From Crocinitomicaceae bacterium (GTDB lineage: Bacteria > Bacteroidota > Bacteroidia > Flavobacteriales_D > Crocinitomicaceae), in the NCBI GenBank assembly GCA_024643545.1, contig JAHEMR010000005.1:1-64000 (forward strand): a stretch of 64,000 nt of DNA. Direction: 5' to 3'. The notes under the pieces were generated by a model. It was not told the DNA's origin, made no database searches, and worked only from the letters and a program-made list of their open reading frames with translations. The position numbers and the translations under genes were made by a program. Positions within the stretch are counted from its first letter, which is position 1, and the number at the start of each line of letters is the position of its first letter. Shown here piece by piece: positions 45,456 through 54,132 of this stretch.

Positions 45456-46037
45456 ATGACTGCATTTATCATCCGTATTGTTTTAGCCGTAGTTGCAACT
45501 GGATTCAATGTTTATCTGTTTGCGAGTGGACATTGGGGCTGGGGAATTACCTTTCTTTTCGTAACTGCTTTAATTATTCTTTCCTTTTTTAGAAACGAAA
45601 ATGTGTTATTGGCTTTAAATCAAATGCGTGTCGGAAATACCGATAAAGCAAAAAAATACATTGACAGAATTTCACATCCACAGTACCTTCCGAAGAGACA
45701 ACATGCCTATGTTTTGTTTTTAAAAGCAGTGATGGGCGGACAGGAATTAGGCTTCGCAAACAGTGAGAAATTATTGAGAAGAGCGATGGACCTTGGATTG
45801 AGAACAGGTGAAGACAATGCGGTAGCTCGAATGCATTTAGCAGGAATATGCGCTCAAACCGGAAGAAAAAACGAAGCTGTGGCTTTATTAGCTGAAGCAA
45901 AAAAATTAGATAAAAACGGAATGATGCGCGACCAAATCAAAACGATGCAAAGTCAATTACAGATGGCGCCTTCAAAAAACCAAATGCGCCAGGCTCAAAT
46001 GATGGGTGGACGTAGAAAAACGCCTAAAATGCGCTAA
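45456..46037 (+). CDS. Two-TM protein with TPR-like region
   Basis: The 193-residue protein has two N-terminal membrane helices (about residues 4-21 and 29-46), and a cytoplasmic part with TPR-like helices around NQMRVGNTDKAKKYIDRI, HAYVLFLKAVMGGQELG and LAGICAQTGRKNEAVALL. The C-terminal 30 residues are very basic and rich in Met, Gln and Arg, a possible nucleic-acid or ribosome contact. No named family was recognised. It lies between the RidA gene and a methyltransferase (3 bp downstream), so it may be in their operon. Confidence 0.75.
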   Translation: MTAFIIRIVLAVVATGFNVYLFASGHWGWGITFLFVTALIILSFFRNENVLLALNQMRVGNTDKAKKYIDRISHPQYLPKRQHAYVLFLKAVMGGQELGFANSEKLLRRAMDLGLRTGEDNAVARMHLAGICAQTGRKNEAVALLAEAKKLDKNGMMRDQIKTMQSQLQMAPSKNQMRQAQMMGGRRKTPKMR

Positions 46038-46040
46038 TTG

Positions 46041-46892
46041 ATGAGTGAAATACCAAGAATTTATGCCGAACCATGGGCAGATTACGAACTATTAGATGCT
46101 GGTGGTGGTAAGAAATTGGAACGATGGGGTAAAATCATTACGATTCGACCAGAAGTTCAAGCTTATTTCCATAGTGGTATGCCTTTTACAGAGTGGAGAA
46201 ACCTCGCTCATTGGGAATTCATTGAAGGAAAGTCACAGCAAGGAAAATGGAAATGTTTGAAGACAAATGTTCCGAGTGAATGGACCATTAAATACCAACG
46301 TTTGAATTTTACGCTTTCCCTGACGAAATTTAAACACATCGGATTATTTCCGGAACAAGAGGCTAACTGGCGGTTTATCGAAGAACATATTTCGGCAGAC
46401 GACCGCTTTTTGAACCTTTTTGCTTATACAGGAGCTGCTTCTTGTATGGCGCGAATCAAAGGAGCAGAAACTTTTCATGTTGATTCCGCAAAATCCACCT
46501 TAAATTGGGCAAAAAGAAACATGGAAGAATGCAAATTATTAAACATTAAGTGGGTTCACGACGATGCGTTAAAATTTGCTGCTCGTGAAGTCAAACGCGA
46601 AAACAAATACAAAGGAATCATCATGGATCCACCCGCATGGGGAATTGGAGCCAGTGGTGAAAAATGGAAATTGGAAGATAAAATCGATGAATTAATGATG
46701 ACCGCTTCTAGTTTGTTGGCAGATGATGGCTTCCTTATTATGAATACCTATTCACCAACTGTGGACACAGCATTTCTAACGGAATTAATCGACATTTATT
46801 TTCCAACGAAAAAGAGCTCCATTTCTCAGTTGTACATGGAATCAAAAACGGAAAAAACAATGTATTTCGGGGAATTAGTTCGAATTCAATAA
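46041..46892 (+). CDS. SAM-dependent methyltransferase, RlmI-like
   Basis: The ATG at 46041 is used in preference to a TTG one codon earlier, giving 283 residues. The fold is the class I Rossmann methyltransferase with FLNLFAYTGAASCMA (motif I), FHVDSAKSTLNWAKRN (motif II) and MDPPAWG (the DPP-type catalytic segment of the RlmI/RlmK group). The PUA domain of RlmI is absent, as in related shorter Bacteroidota enzymes. It probably methylates a cytosine or guanosine in rRNA; the target is not known. It follows the TPR membrane-protein gene by 3 bp. Confidence 0.87.
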   Translation: MSEIPRIYAEPWADYELLDAGGGKKLERWGKIITIRPEVQAYFHSGMPFTEWRNLAHWEFIEGKSQQGKWKCLKTNVPSEWTIKYQRLNFTLSLTKFKHIGLFPEQEANWRFIEEHISADDRFLNLFAYTGAASCMARIKGAETFHVDSAKSTLNWAKRNMEECKLLNIKWVHDDALKFAAREVKRENKYKGIIMDPPAWGIGASGEKWKLEDKIDELMMTASSLLADDGFLIMNTYSPTVDTAFLTELIDIYFPTKKSSISQLYMESKTEKTMYFGELVRIQ

Positions 46893-46897
46893 ACTTG

Positions 46898-48223
46898 CTA
46901 TAATAAATCGTTTGCTAGATTTGCTAGTTCAGAACGTTCGCCTTTCTCTAGTTTAATGTGGGCAAATAGCGATTCGCCTTTTAAACGGTCAATCAAGTAA
47001 GCCAGTCCATTACTGTTTTCATCTAAGTAAGGCGTATCAATTTGGTGGACATCCCCCGTGAAGACAATTTTGGTGTTTTCGCCAGCTCGTGTGATGATGG
47101 TTTTCACCTCATGAGGTGTTAGATTCTGTGCCTCATCGATGATAAACATAATGTTAGAAAGACTTCTTCCCCGGATAAATGCAAGGGGAGTTATAATAAT
47201 TTTTCCGGAATCTTGCATCTCCATTATTGCCTTGTGTTTTTTCTCATTTTCACCAAATTGAGACTTAATAAACTTAAGGTTATCCCAAAGTGGCTCCATG
47301 TATGGACCAATTTTATCATTCGCATCACCTGGTAAAAACCCAATTTCTTTGTTGGATAAAGGAACAATGGGACGCGCCAAGATTACTTGATTATACAATT
47401 TTTGTTGCTCCAATGCCGCAGCAAGGGCAAGCAATGTTTTTCCTGTTCCGGCAACACCTTGCAATGCCACTAGTTTAATGTCATTATTTAGAAGCGCGTG
47501 AAAAGCAAATGCTTGTTCTGCATTTTTAGGCTTGATTCCGTAAATAAACTCCTTCTCAATTCGGTCAACACGGTCAGTTAAATGGTTGTAAAAAGCAAGT
47601 GCTGAGGTTTTTCCGTTTTTTAGAATATAGTATCCATTCACTTCCTTTTTCTCCCCTAGGTTTCCGTCTTCTGGGACACTTCCTTTCGTAAATATTTCAC
47701 GGATGTACGCTGATTCTAATCCATCAATACTATACGTGCTAGACGCTTGGATTTCATCCGAATGTACTTTCCCGGTTTGATAGTCTTCAGCAACCAAACC
47801 CAATGCTTTTGACTTAATGCGCAGATTAATGTCCTTCGTTACCAGTACAACTGATTTACGTTTTTCCTTTTCTTTTAACAGGAGCGCAGCATTGATGATT
47901 TTATGATCATTTTTATGACTACCATAAATTTCTTCCGCATTTAATTGATCCGGAGAATGTTCCATAATGATCTTAAATTTACCTAGACCAGGACCGAGTG
48001 GAATCCACTCTTGCAAAGAACCACTACCGGAAAGCCGATCAATGAAACGAATCACTTCTCTCGCCGAAAAGTTTTTCGTGTCGTTTCCGACTTTAAACTT
48101 ATCTAATTCTTCCAATACGGTAATTGGAATAGCGACATTGTGTTCATCAAAATTTGAAATAGAATCGAAGTCGTGTAGTAAGACAGAAGTGTCTAGGACG
48201 AATATTTTTTGAGATTTTGCCAT
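46898..48223 (-). CDS. PIN-PhoH fusion ATPase (PhoH2 type)
   Basis: The ATG at 48223 gives 441 residues and removes a 13-residue basic extension. The N-terminal PIN ribonuclease domain begins with [12 protein letters not shown], carrying the first acidic metal ligand, and has [11 protein letters not shown], a later acidic ligand. The C-terminal PhoH ATPase has the Walker A GVAGTGKT (near residue 256) and a Walker B-type [10 protein letters not shown]. PhoH2 proteins are RNA helicase/RNases that unwind and cut RNA. The downstream methyltransferase is convergent, with 5 bp between stops. Confidence 0.93.
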   Translation of the reverse strand: MAKSQKIFVLDTSVLLHDFDSISNFDEHNVAIPITVLEELDKFKVGNDTKNFSAREVIRFIDRLSGSGSLQEWIPLGPGLGKFKIIMEHSPDQLNAEEIYGSHKNDHKIINAALLLKEKEKRKSVVLVTKDINLRIKSKALGLVAEDYQTGKVHSDEIQASSTYSIDGLESAYIREIFTKGSVPEDGNLGEKKEVNGYYILKNGKTSALAFYNHLTDRVDRIEKEFIYGIKPKNAEQAFAFHALLNNDIKLVALQGVAGTGKTLLALAAALEQQKLYNQVILARPIVPLSNKEIGFLPGDANDKIGPYMEPLWDNLKFIKSQFGENEKKHKAIMEMQDSGKIIITPLAFIRGRSLSNIMFIIDEAQNLTPHEVKTIITRAGENTKIVFTGDVHQIDTPYLDENSNGLAYLIDRLKGESLFAHIKLEKGERSELANLANDLL

Positions 48224-48293
48224 TCGTTTTTTTCTTTGAAAGTACCTTTTTTCGGATTTCAAAGATGGAAATTGAATGTTAAATAATAAATAA

Positions 48294-49187
48294 TTATTTC
48301 GAGAACAGGGCTTTTAGTGCTTTGTTCAACTTATCGTATTTGAATACAAAGCCTTCATTTTTAATCTTTTCATTAGATACCTGAAGATCTGCAAGTACGA
48401 GCATTGACCGCTCACCTAAAATGAATTTTAAGATTGCACTTGGGACCGCAGGTAAAAAGAAAGGACGGTGCATGTATTTGGCAATTCCTTTCATCATTGT
48501 GCGGTTCGTATCACAATCAGCAACGGCATGATAAGTCCCTTCTAATTTTTTGTCAATCCCAAATAAAATCATTCGGCATAAGTCATCGATGTGTATCCAA
48601 GGATGGAATTGATTTCCTGTTCCAAGCGGAGAACCTAGACCAAAGTTAATCGGTCTTTTCATCGCTGTTAGCGATCCTCCTTTATTTGAAAGAACCATGG
48701 CGATTCGCAATTTCATATAAGGACAAATTCCGTAGAAACGGTCACTCGAAGTTTCCCAGTCACGGACAAGTGAACTCAAGAAATCCGAACCATAGTCATC
48801 AGACTCCTGAAAAACTTTTTGTTCATTTTCGTTATAGCAATTGACACCGGAAGCAGCAACATAATACATTAATTTAGGCATTTTCGCTGCCATTTCGCTC
48901 AAAAATTCTGTTGATTGAACACGTGAGTCTATTAACTCTTTTTTCCGTGCAGTAGTCCAATTCTTATCTCCAATATTCGCACCAGCAAGATTAATTAAGA
49001 TATCAATCCTCGCTAGCTGTTTTTCGTCAACTTTCTTTGATTTTGGATCCCACTGAATGTATCCTTGCTTACCTGCATTTCGAGAAAGTTTATAGACAAA
49101 GTAACCTCGCTCCTTCAGCATCTTCGTTAATTGTTTTCCAATCAGTCCTGAGCCACCAGCAATCAAAACACTTTTAGTTGTATCCAT
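48294..49187 (-). CDS. TIGR01777-family NAD-dependent epimerase-like protein
   Basis: The 297-residue protein is an atypical SDR: the Rossmann motif is GGSGLIGKQL, and it has LINLAGANIGDKNWT and GSPLGTGNQFHPWIHIDDLCRM, which define TIGR01777 proteins (YfcH-type, related to plant SULA). Its substrate and role are unknown, possibly cell-envelope or NAD(P)-linked. The C-terminal segment FFLPAVPSAILKFILGERSMLVL fits the DUF1731 domain of this family. The gene follows a small lipoprotein gene by 1 bp, so the two are probably co-transcribed. Confidence 0.9.
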   Translation of the reverse strand: MDTTKSVLIAGGSGLIGKQLTKMLKERGYFVYKLSRNAGKQGYIQWDPKSKKVDEKQLARIDILINLAGANIGDKNWTTARKKELIDSRVQSTEFLSEMAAKMPKLMYYVAASGVNCYNENEQKVFQESDDYGSDFLSSLVRDWETSSDRFYGICPYMKLRIAMVLSNKGGSLTAMKRPINFGLGSPLGTGNQFHPWIHIDDLCRMILFGIDKKLEGTYHAVADCDTNRTMMKGIAKYMHRPFFLPAVPSAILKFILGERSMLVLADLQVSNEKIKNEGFVFKYDKLNKALKALFSK

Positions 49188-49188
49188 A

Positions 49189-49446
49189 TTATTTACAGTC
49201 CTGTTTCAATTTTAACAATTCCTCTCCGTTCATGTCCGAATAAGCTTCACACATCTTATTTTTTGAGGTGATCAATTTTTTTAATTGGAGACTGTCCTTT
49301 TTCTCGCCCTTTAACTGCCAGATTTTCTCTGTCAAGGTATTTACCTCTTCACTTTTATCCATACATGAACAAAATTTTTCGTCTGTTCTGTGACAAGAGA
49401 TAAGGAGTAGCGTTGTAAGGGTCAGAAAAATAGATTGTTTGTACAT
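49189..49446 (-). CDS. Small lipoprotein
   Basis: The 85-residue protein has a lipoprotein signal with lipobox LLISC (Cys near 18). The mature part is mostly a charged helix rich in Lys and Glu, with cysteines in FCSCMDKSEE, at KMCEAYSD and near the C-terminus, so disulfides are possible. No family recognised. It sits 1 bp before the epimerase-like gene and is divergent from the S41 peptidase gene. Confidence 0.72.
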   Translation of the reverse strand: MYKQSIFLTLTTLLLISCHRTDEKFCSCMDKSEEVNTLTEKIWQLKGEKKDSLQLKKLITSKNKMCEAYSDMNGEELLKLKQDCK

Positions 49447-49469
49447 GTTTACTTGGGTAATTTCAGAAT

Positions 49470-49477
49470 CAAATGTA
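49470..49477 (-). promoter_or_regulatory. Candidate -7 element for lipoprotein-epimerase pair
   Basis: The minus strand reads TACATTTG, an exact TAnnTTTG match 23 nt before the lipoprotein ATG at 49446. No suitable -33 element was seen. Confidence 0.45.
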
Positions 49478-49519
49478 GCATTAATTCAACTAAATCTATT
49501 AACTTCGAACAACTCTTTC

Positions 49520-51013
49520 ATGCATAAATACTACCTCATATTTGTTCTAACATTCTTTTTTCCTGTTCTAGGGAAGGCACAAGACTGTATCTCCTATTTT
49601 CGTTACTCAAAAGATGAAATTAGTCAAGTGAAATTATGTCCGGAAGCGATGATGGCAGACATCAAACAATTGCATGAGCACATTCTTGAAACCCATCCTA
49701 ATCCAAGTTTGTATTGTGGTGTTGATGCATTTGTGGCTGGATATAAAAGAGCATTAGCTTCTTGTGAAAGCGAAAAGACAATGATTGAGTTTATTCAAAT
49801 CGTTACTGCTTATTTGGCGGTCATGAAGGACTCACACACCAACTTAAATCCGAGAGATTACTTGTATTTGGGCCCAAAAGATCGTGCAGTACTTCCATTT
49901 TTCGTGGTCCGTATCAATGGGCACTTCTATTTACAAAGCATTTATAAAAATGAAATTCCCATTGGAAGTGAGATCCTACAAGTTGATTCTTATCCAATTG
50001 ATAGTTTATTCGCTGTGAGTAAGCGCTTAAGCTTTACAGAAGGAAATGCTGACATTGCACGCGACGAAATTGCCGAAAAAATGATTGGAGCCACATTTAA
50101 TCTCCTCCATCGCGCCAATTTAACGGACCTTGCGAGCTTTAAAATTGTGAATGTTAATGGGGATACTGTAGTTGTAAAAGCACATTATGTAAAATCTTCT
50201 CAGTATTTAAAGGGTGGAAGTATCAAATTAGATGGTCCAATTCACTATATAATTGACAAGGATAATCGGTGTGTATTAACAATTGAATCCTTTGATAACA
50301 TTTCATTAAAGAAATTCAAAAAACAAATTGATGCCTGTTTTAATGAGATCAAACGCAAAAATGTCCAAGATTTATACATTGACTTAAGGGATAACTTAGG
50401 TGGAATGCTTCGTGCGCAGGAATATGTATTAAGTTACTTGAATCAAAACGGGAAATCCTTACAAATGAATTACTTGTACAAAAGAAGTCATTTCGATCGT
50501 TTTGCTTCTCTTCCATTCTATCAAGAATGGCAATTCATGAACCGTGCTGAACGCGTTTATCCAAATGGATTAATTAGCCAGGAGTATGATTTTTACAAAT
50601 CGCCATTAGGCACCACACGTACGATCCTGTATGATTATACCCCTAAGAACAATCTTAATTATTGCTACACCGGAAAGTGCACCTTAATTACAAATGGTTC
50701 TTCCATGTCTGCTTCCGTTTTATTCGCTGGATGGTTTAAAAGTAATCGTCGTGGAGAAATTATTGGGAGTCAGTGTATGGGAGGTATTGGTGGTACATTT
50801 GGAAACAGCGCACCTTATTTCTTAGATCATTCAAATATTCACCTAATGGTTTCGACCTTAAAATTTACTCCAAAAGTACTTTCGCGGATCGAATTAAACC
50901 CAATAGATCCCGATCATGTCATTTCTATCAATCTACAGCAATTGATAAAACAACAAGATCCCGTTTTAGAATATTTGAATATTCGCAAAGATTCAAAAAA
51001 GAAGGTAAAGTAA
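49520..51013 (+). CDS. S41-type peptidase, secreted
   Basis: The ATG at 49520 is chosen because it begins the signal peptide MHKYYLIFVLTFFFPVLGKAQ; the in-frame ATG at 49439 adds an unlikely leader. The 497-residue protein has a C-terminal S41 domain with YIDLRDNLGGM (family block), the nucleophile region NGSSMSASVLF and GSQCMGGIGG, which replaces the G-x-x-T-GKG lysine loop of CtpA, so the catalytic mechanism is of the TGG-type without the classical Lys. No PDZ domain is clear. It would cleave C-terminal tails or denatured proteins in the periplasm. A one-mismatch -7 box (TAACTTCG) lies at 49500-49507. Its 3' end overlaps yqaA by 21 bp. Confidence 0.82.
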   Translation: MHKYYLIFVLTFFFPVLGKAQDCISYFRYSKDEISQVKLCPEAMMADIKQLHEHILETHPNPSLYCGVDAFVAGYKRALASCESEKTMIEFIQIVTAYLAVMKDSHTNLNPRDYLYLGPKDRAVLPFFVVRINGHFYLQSIYKNEIPIGSEILQVDSYPIDSLFAVSKRLSFTEGNADIARDEIAEKMIGATFNLLHRANLTDLASFKIVNVNGDTVVVKAHYVKSSQYLKGGSIKLDGPIHYIIDKDNRCVLTIESFDNISLKKFKKQIDACFNEIKRKNVQDLYIDLRDNLGGMLRAQEYVLSYLNQNGKSLQMNYLYKRSHFDRFASLPFYQEWQFMNRAERVYPNGLISQEYDFYKSPLGTTRTILYDYTPKNNLNYCYTGKCTLITNGSSMSASVLFAGWFKSNRRGEIIGSQCMGGIGGTFGNSAPYFLDHSNIHLMVSTLKFTPKVLSRIELNPIDPDHVISINLQQLIKQQDPVLEYLNIRKDSKKKVK

Positions 51014-51424
51014 AATAACAATTGCATAACGCAGTAATTTTCCGATTGCAAAAAACAAAAAGGTGATGAATTTGGGTGCTCGAAAGAAACCCAATACTAC
51101 ACCGATAAGATCTCCAATTAATGGAAGCCAAGAAAAAAGGGCAAGCCAAACACCATATTTATGAACGCGTTCCTTCCACTGTTCAATTTGTGCAATTGTC
51201 ACCTTTATTTTCTCCAGCCAGATGGGCTTGGCAAGGTATCCAATGTAATAATTCAGAATTGCTCCAAGTGTATTTCCTGTTGAGGCTACCACCAAGCATA
51301 CGATTGGGTCATAATGATAGGCGAGCATTCCGATAAGAAATGCTTCTGAAGCAACCGGAAGTATGGTTGCTGCAAAAAAAGCGCTTAAAAACAATCCTAC
51401 ATACCCTATTTCGAATTCCCACAT
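50993..51424 (-). CDS. YqaA/DedA-family membrane protein
   Basis: The ATG at 51424 gives 143 residues; a TTG further upstream would read through the terminator hairpin. The protein has about four membrane helices, and the segment VASTGNTLGAILNYYIGYLAK is typical of the YqaA branch of SNARE-associated (DedA) proteins, which are thought to take part in lipid scrambling or membrane homeostasis. A strong terminator-like hairpin ends 3 bp upstream of the start, leaving no room for a usual leader. The 3' end overlaps the S41 peptidase gene by 21 bp. Confidence 0.85.
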   Translation of the reverse strand: MWEFEIGYVGLFLSAFFAATILPVASEAFLIGMLAYHYDPIVCLVVASTGNTLGAILNYYIGYLAKPIWLEKIKVTIAQIEQWKERVHKYGVWLALFSWLPLIGDLIGVVLGFFRAPKFITFLFFAIGKLLRYAIVILLYLLF

Positions 51425-51427
51425 AAC

Positions 51428-51454
51428 AAAAAAAGGCCGGTTAAACCGGCCTTT
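51428..51454 (-). terminator. Strong rho-independent terminator of the T9SS cargo gene
   Basis: On the minus strand AAAGGCCGG-TTTAA-CCGGCCTTT forms a 9-bp GC-rich stem (up to 11 with A-T closure), followed by a run of seven T. It lies 18 bp after the cargo gene stop and 3 bp before the yqaA ATG. Confidence 0.9.
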
Positions 51455-51472
51455 CAAATTTTAACGAATTTC

Positions 51473-53320
51473 TTATTTTTTAACGAATTTTTTCGTCAAT
51501 ACTGTTCCGTTTGAAGCAATATTCACAAAGTAAACTCCGCTGTTCCATTTTGCTGATTCAAGGGCCACATTATGTGTGCCTGAAGTCAATTGGTTCAAGT
51601 TTGTATTTTGCACTTCTTTACCAGCAACATCCAAAACAGTAACTGTTACATCAGAAGCATTCATTAATTCAAATTGCAAAGAAGCAACTCCATTTGAAGG
51701 ATTTGGCATAATCACCGCTTGCTGAACTTGCTCAATTTCCTCTGTTCCTAATATTGGATCAAAATTCAATCGAACGTATGGCGTTGATGTTTGATAAAAC
51801 AATGTTGATGTTGTGATATCGTTTCCATCCAATAAGAAAGATGTTTGTGCTGGTGAAGTACCTGCATTTGAAACTTTCAAACCACTAGTATAAGATCCTA
51901 CAACAGCTAAATAGGTTGTTCCCGCTGTCACATTTACATATGGCTCAAGTTCTACAACCAAATTCGTATTTAAGTTATTTGCTGCCAATACTAGCGGTGC
52001 AGATTCTGATTCATAAACGAAGTCTCCAGATACTGGATCTATAGAATACAATTTCGTGTAAATTTCTGTTCCAACAGTTGCACCGCTTGTTCCGTTTGGA
52101 AGGCGAACGTTGATTGCTTTTAATAAAGCGTCTTGGTAAATATCATATAAGTTACCTGTTTCGAAACCACTTGTTCCATTCGAAGTGCTTCCAGAAACAA
52201 CATTATTGTCACGTGCGTAGATGAAATTTGATACATTAAATGTGATATCAGACATTGTATTATTTGCAGAAACGTCATCTGTAGAATCAGAAGTAATATT
52301 GCGTGTTACCGTGTATGCACCTACTGTTGCCGCCGGTGTGAATTGTGTCGCTACGGATACATTTAATGTATCTAAAGAAACGATTGAAACTGGTGCACTT
52401 GAACCAACAAATGCTCCACTGTTCACATTTACGTTCAATTTCACGTTTGATTGATTGTTTACACCACCATTAAAGATGTCCGCAAAGAAATCAATTGGCG
52501 CTACTTGAGCAGTAGGAATTTGGTAATAATGTAATCCTGCTGATCCCCAATCAGAACCTGTAATTGCTAGGTCATTGGAAGGGTTAGTTACCAATTTCAC
52601 ATCATCAATGTACCAACCGTAAGTAATCCAAACATTTGGATTTGTTGCAGATGCAGGATAGTTTGTTGTCCATTGAAAACGAATCCAAAGTTGTGAAGGT
52701 GTCACACCTGGAGATAATTGTTGTAAAGCAGCTGCTAAATTAATTGTTTTCGAATCTGGATTCGAGTATGCTGAACCACCTGATGCCGAAAGCACTGATT
52801 TATCTAGGTTATCCCCAACAGACACCCATGATGTTCCATTAATACTGATCAACATTTCTTGCAAGTCGTTAAAACGCGCTCCATATTGCTGAAATTGCAA
52901 GGAGATTTGATTAGATCCTCCTAGCGCAGCAACGTCAATTGGAGTAGCCGTTGTTAACGTGTAAACAACATTCAGCGCTTGTGTAGCAGTTTGTGCATTA
53001 CCATTTACTAATTCAGCATAGTTTCCGCCTGAAGTAGAAGTGATTCCTGATGATGTTGACCACCAACCTTCAGAAGTGTTGTTAATGTTCCATCCAAATG
53101 TACTTCCAGTTTGACCGCTATTATCTACTGACCAGTTTGCTGGGGTAGAAAAATCATCAGACCAAATTGTTACACCTAAGGATTTTTCAGTTGTTTCCAA
53201 CGCTCCCGCGTGAATTGGTGCTTTTACCAAATCTTGGAATGTTGCTAGTTTAGGAGCTTTTTGAGCATGAGCAGCCATTGAAGACGCCAATACCACAGCA
53301 GAGAGTAAAACTTTTTTCAT
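51473..53320 (-). CDS. T9SS type A cargo, beta-sandwich adhesin
   Basis: The 615-residue secreted protein has a signal peptide (cleavage near AHAQ) and a jelly-roll (choice-of-anchor-like) domain at about residues 50-240, with WSDDFSTPANWSVDNSGQTG, FGWNINNTSEGWWSTSSG and WITYGWYIDDVKLV. Middle domains of beta type follow, and residues of about 535-615 form a type A sorting domain (VIMPNPSNGVASLQFEL to VLTKKFVKK). It should be exported by T9SS and anchored on the surface. It has its own consensus promoter and terminator, so it is a well-insulated single-gene unit. No catalytic site was seen. Confidence 0.88.
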   Translation of the reverse strand: MKKVLLSAVVLASSMAAHAQKAPKLATFQDLVKAPIHAGALETTEKSLGVTIWSDDFSTPANWSVDNSGQTGSTFGWNINNTSEGWWSTSSGITSTSGGNYAELVNGNAQTATQALNVVYTLTTATPIDVAALGGSNQISLQFQQYGARFNDLQEMLISINGTSWVSVGDNLDKSVLSASGGSAYSNPDSKTINLAAALQQLSPGVTPSQLWIRFQWTTNYPASATNPNVWITYGWYIDDVKLVTNPSNDLAITGSDWGSAGLHYYQIPTAQVAPIDFFADIFNGGVNNQSNVKLNVNVNSGAFVGSSAPVSIVSLDTLNVSVATQFTPAATVGAYTVTRNITSDSTDDVSANNTMSDITFNVSNFIYARDNNVVSGSTSNGTSGFETGNLYDIYQDALLKAINVRLPNGTSGATVGTEIYTKLYSIDPVSGDFVYESESAPLVLAANNLNTNLVVELEPYVNVTAGTTYLAVVGSYTSGLKVSNAGTSPAQTSFLLDGNDITTSTLFYQTSTPYVRLNFDPILGTEEIEQVQQAVIMPNPSNGVASLQFELMNASDVTVTVLDVAGKEVQNTNLNQLTSGTHNVALESAKWNSGVYFVNIASNGTVLTKKFVKK

Positions 53321-53343
53321 TTTATAAGGGTTTTTCTTGAAAT

Positions 53344-53374
53344 CAAATATACAAACTATTTCCTATCCTTCAAA
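53344..53374 (-). promoter_or_regulatory. Consensus promoter of the T9SS cargo gene
   Basis: On the minus strand TTTG (53374-53371) and TATATTTG (53351-53344) are 19 bp apart, a full Bacteroidota -33/-7 match and the same spacing as the promoter at 7550. The -33 half lies inside the 3' end of the omega-amidase gene. The leader would be about 18 nt. Confidence 0.7.
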
Positions 53375-54132
53375 AAAGGAAGTTGAATGCGTAAATTTTG
53401 AATTTCTGCCTTCGATAGCGTTACAGTTTGTACAGTTTCTTGGTCATTTAATTCCGCTAATGTTTCTCCCAATCCATTGTAGATTGCAGAAGAACCCGAA
53501 TATAAAAGGTTATTCCCATCGATTCCAATACGGTTTACACCAACCGTGTAACATTGGTTTTCGATTGCTCGGGCTTGCAGTAAGGTTTTCCAATGAAACG
53601 CACGTTTACTAGGCCAATTTGCTACGTATAAGAGAACATCATAAGCTGGTTGTTCAGATGTTTCATCAATTCGATTACGAATTAATTCTGGGAAACGTAA
53701 ATCATAGCAAATCTGTAAATTAAATTTCCATCCTTTAAACTCAACAATTGTCTCGGAAGTACCTTCGGTAAAAACCTTGTCTTCTCCACCAAGTCCAAAT
53801 GAACGACGTTTATCGTATTGCCAGACCTTCGAAGATGGTTCTACAAAAACGCCACGGTTATAAAATTGCTCATTTTCTCCCACCATGAAGGATGTATAAA
53901 TTGCTGCGTTTAATTTTTTAGACCAGTTTTTTAATCTGGCAAGTGCTTCGTTTTGGTTCCAATCATTAGCGAGCTTGGTATTCATGGAAAAGCCTGTGTG
54001 AAACATTTCTGGTAAGACGATGACATCAGTTGCCGGAAGGTTCAGAAGAAAATCGTCGATTCGCGCATAATTCGCAGGGATATTCTCCCAGATTTGATCG
54101 AACTGAACTATCGTTATTTTTAAATCGAACAT
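53356..54132 (-). CDS. Nitrilase-family omega-amidase (YafV-like)
   Basis: The 258-residue protein has the E-K-C catalytic triad: E42 in VLPEMFHTG, K108 in YDKRRSFGLGGED and C142 in LQICYDLRFPE. This layout and length fit YafV/MtnU-type omega-amidases, which hydrolyse alpha-ketoglutaramate or alpha-ketosuccinamate to the alpha-keto acid and ammonia. The upstream aminotransferase gene overlaps it by 13 bp, and the pair completes glutamine-dependent transamination by removing its product. Confidence 0.9.
   Translation of the reverse strand: MFDLKITIVQFDQIWENIPANYARIDDFLLNLPATDVIVLPEMFHTGFSMNTKLANDWNQNEALARLKNWSKKLNAAIYTSFMVGENEQFYNRGVFVEPSSKVWQYDKRRSFGLGGEDKVFTEGTSETIVEFKGWKFNLQICYDLRFPELIRNRIDETSEQPAYDVLLYVANWPSKRAFHWKTLLQARAIENQCYTVGVNRIGIDGNNLLYSGSSAIYNGLGETLAELNDQETVQTVTLSKAEIQNLRIQLPFLKDRK

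Noticed and set aside
49439..49519. Upstream start for the S41 peptidase
   Set aside because: The extension precedes a good signal peptide at 49520 and overlaps the divergent lipoprotein start.
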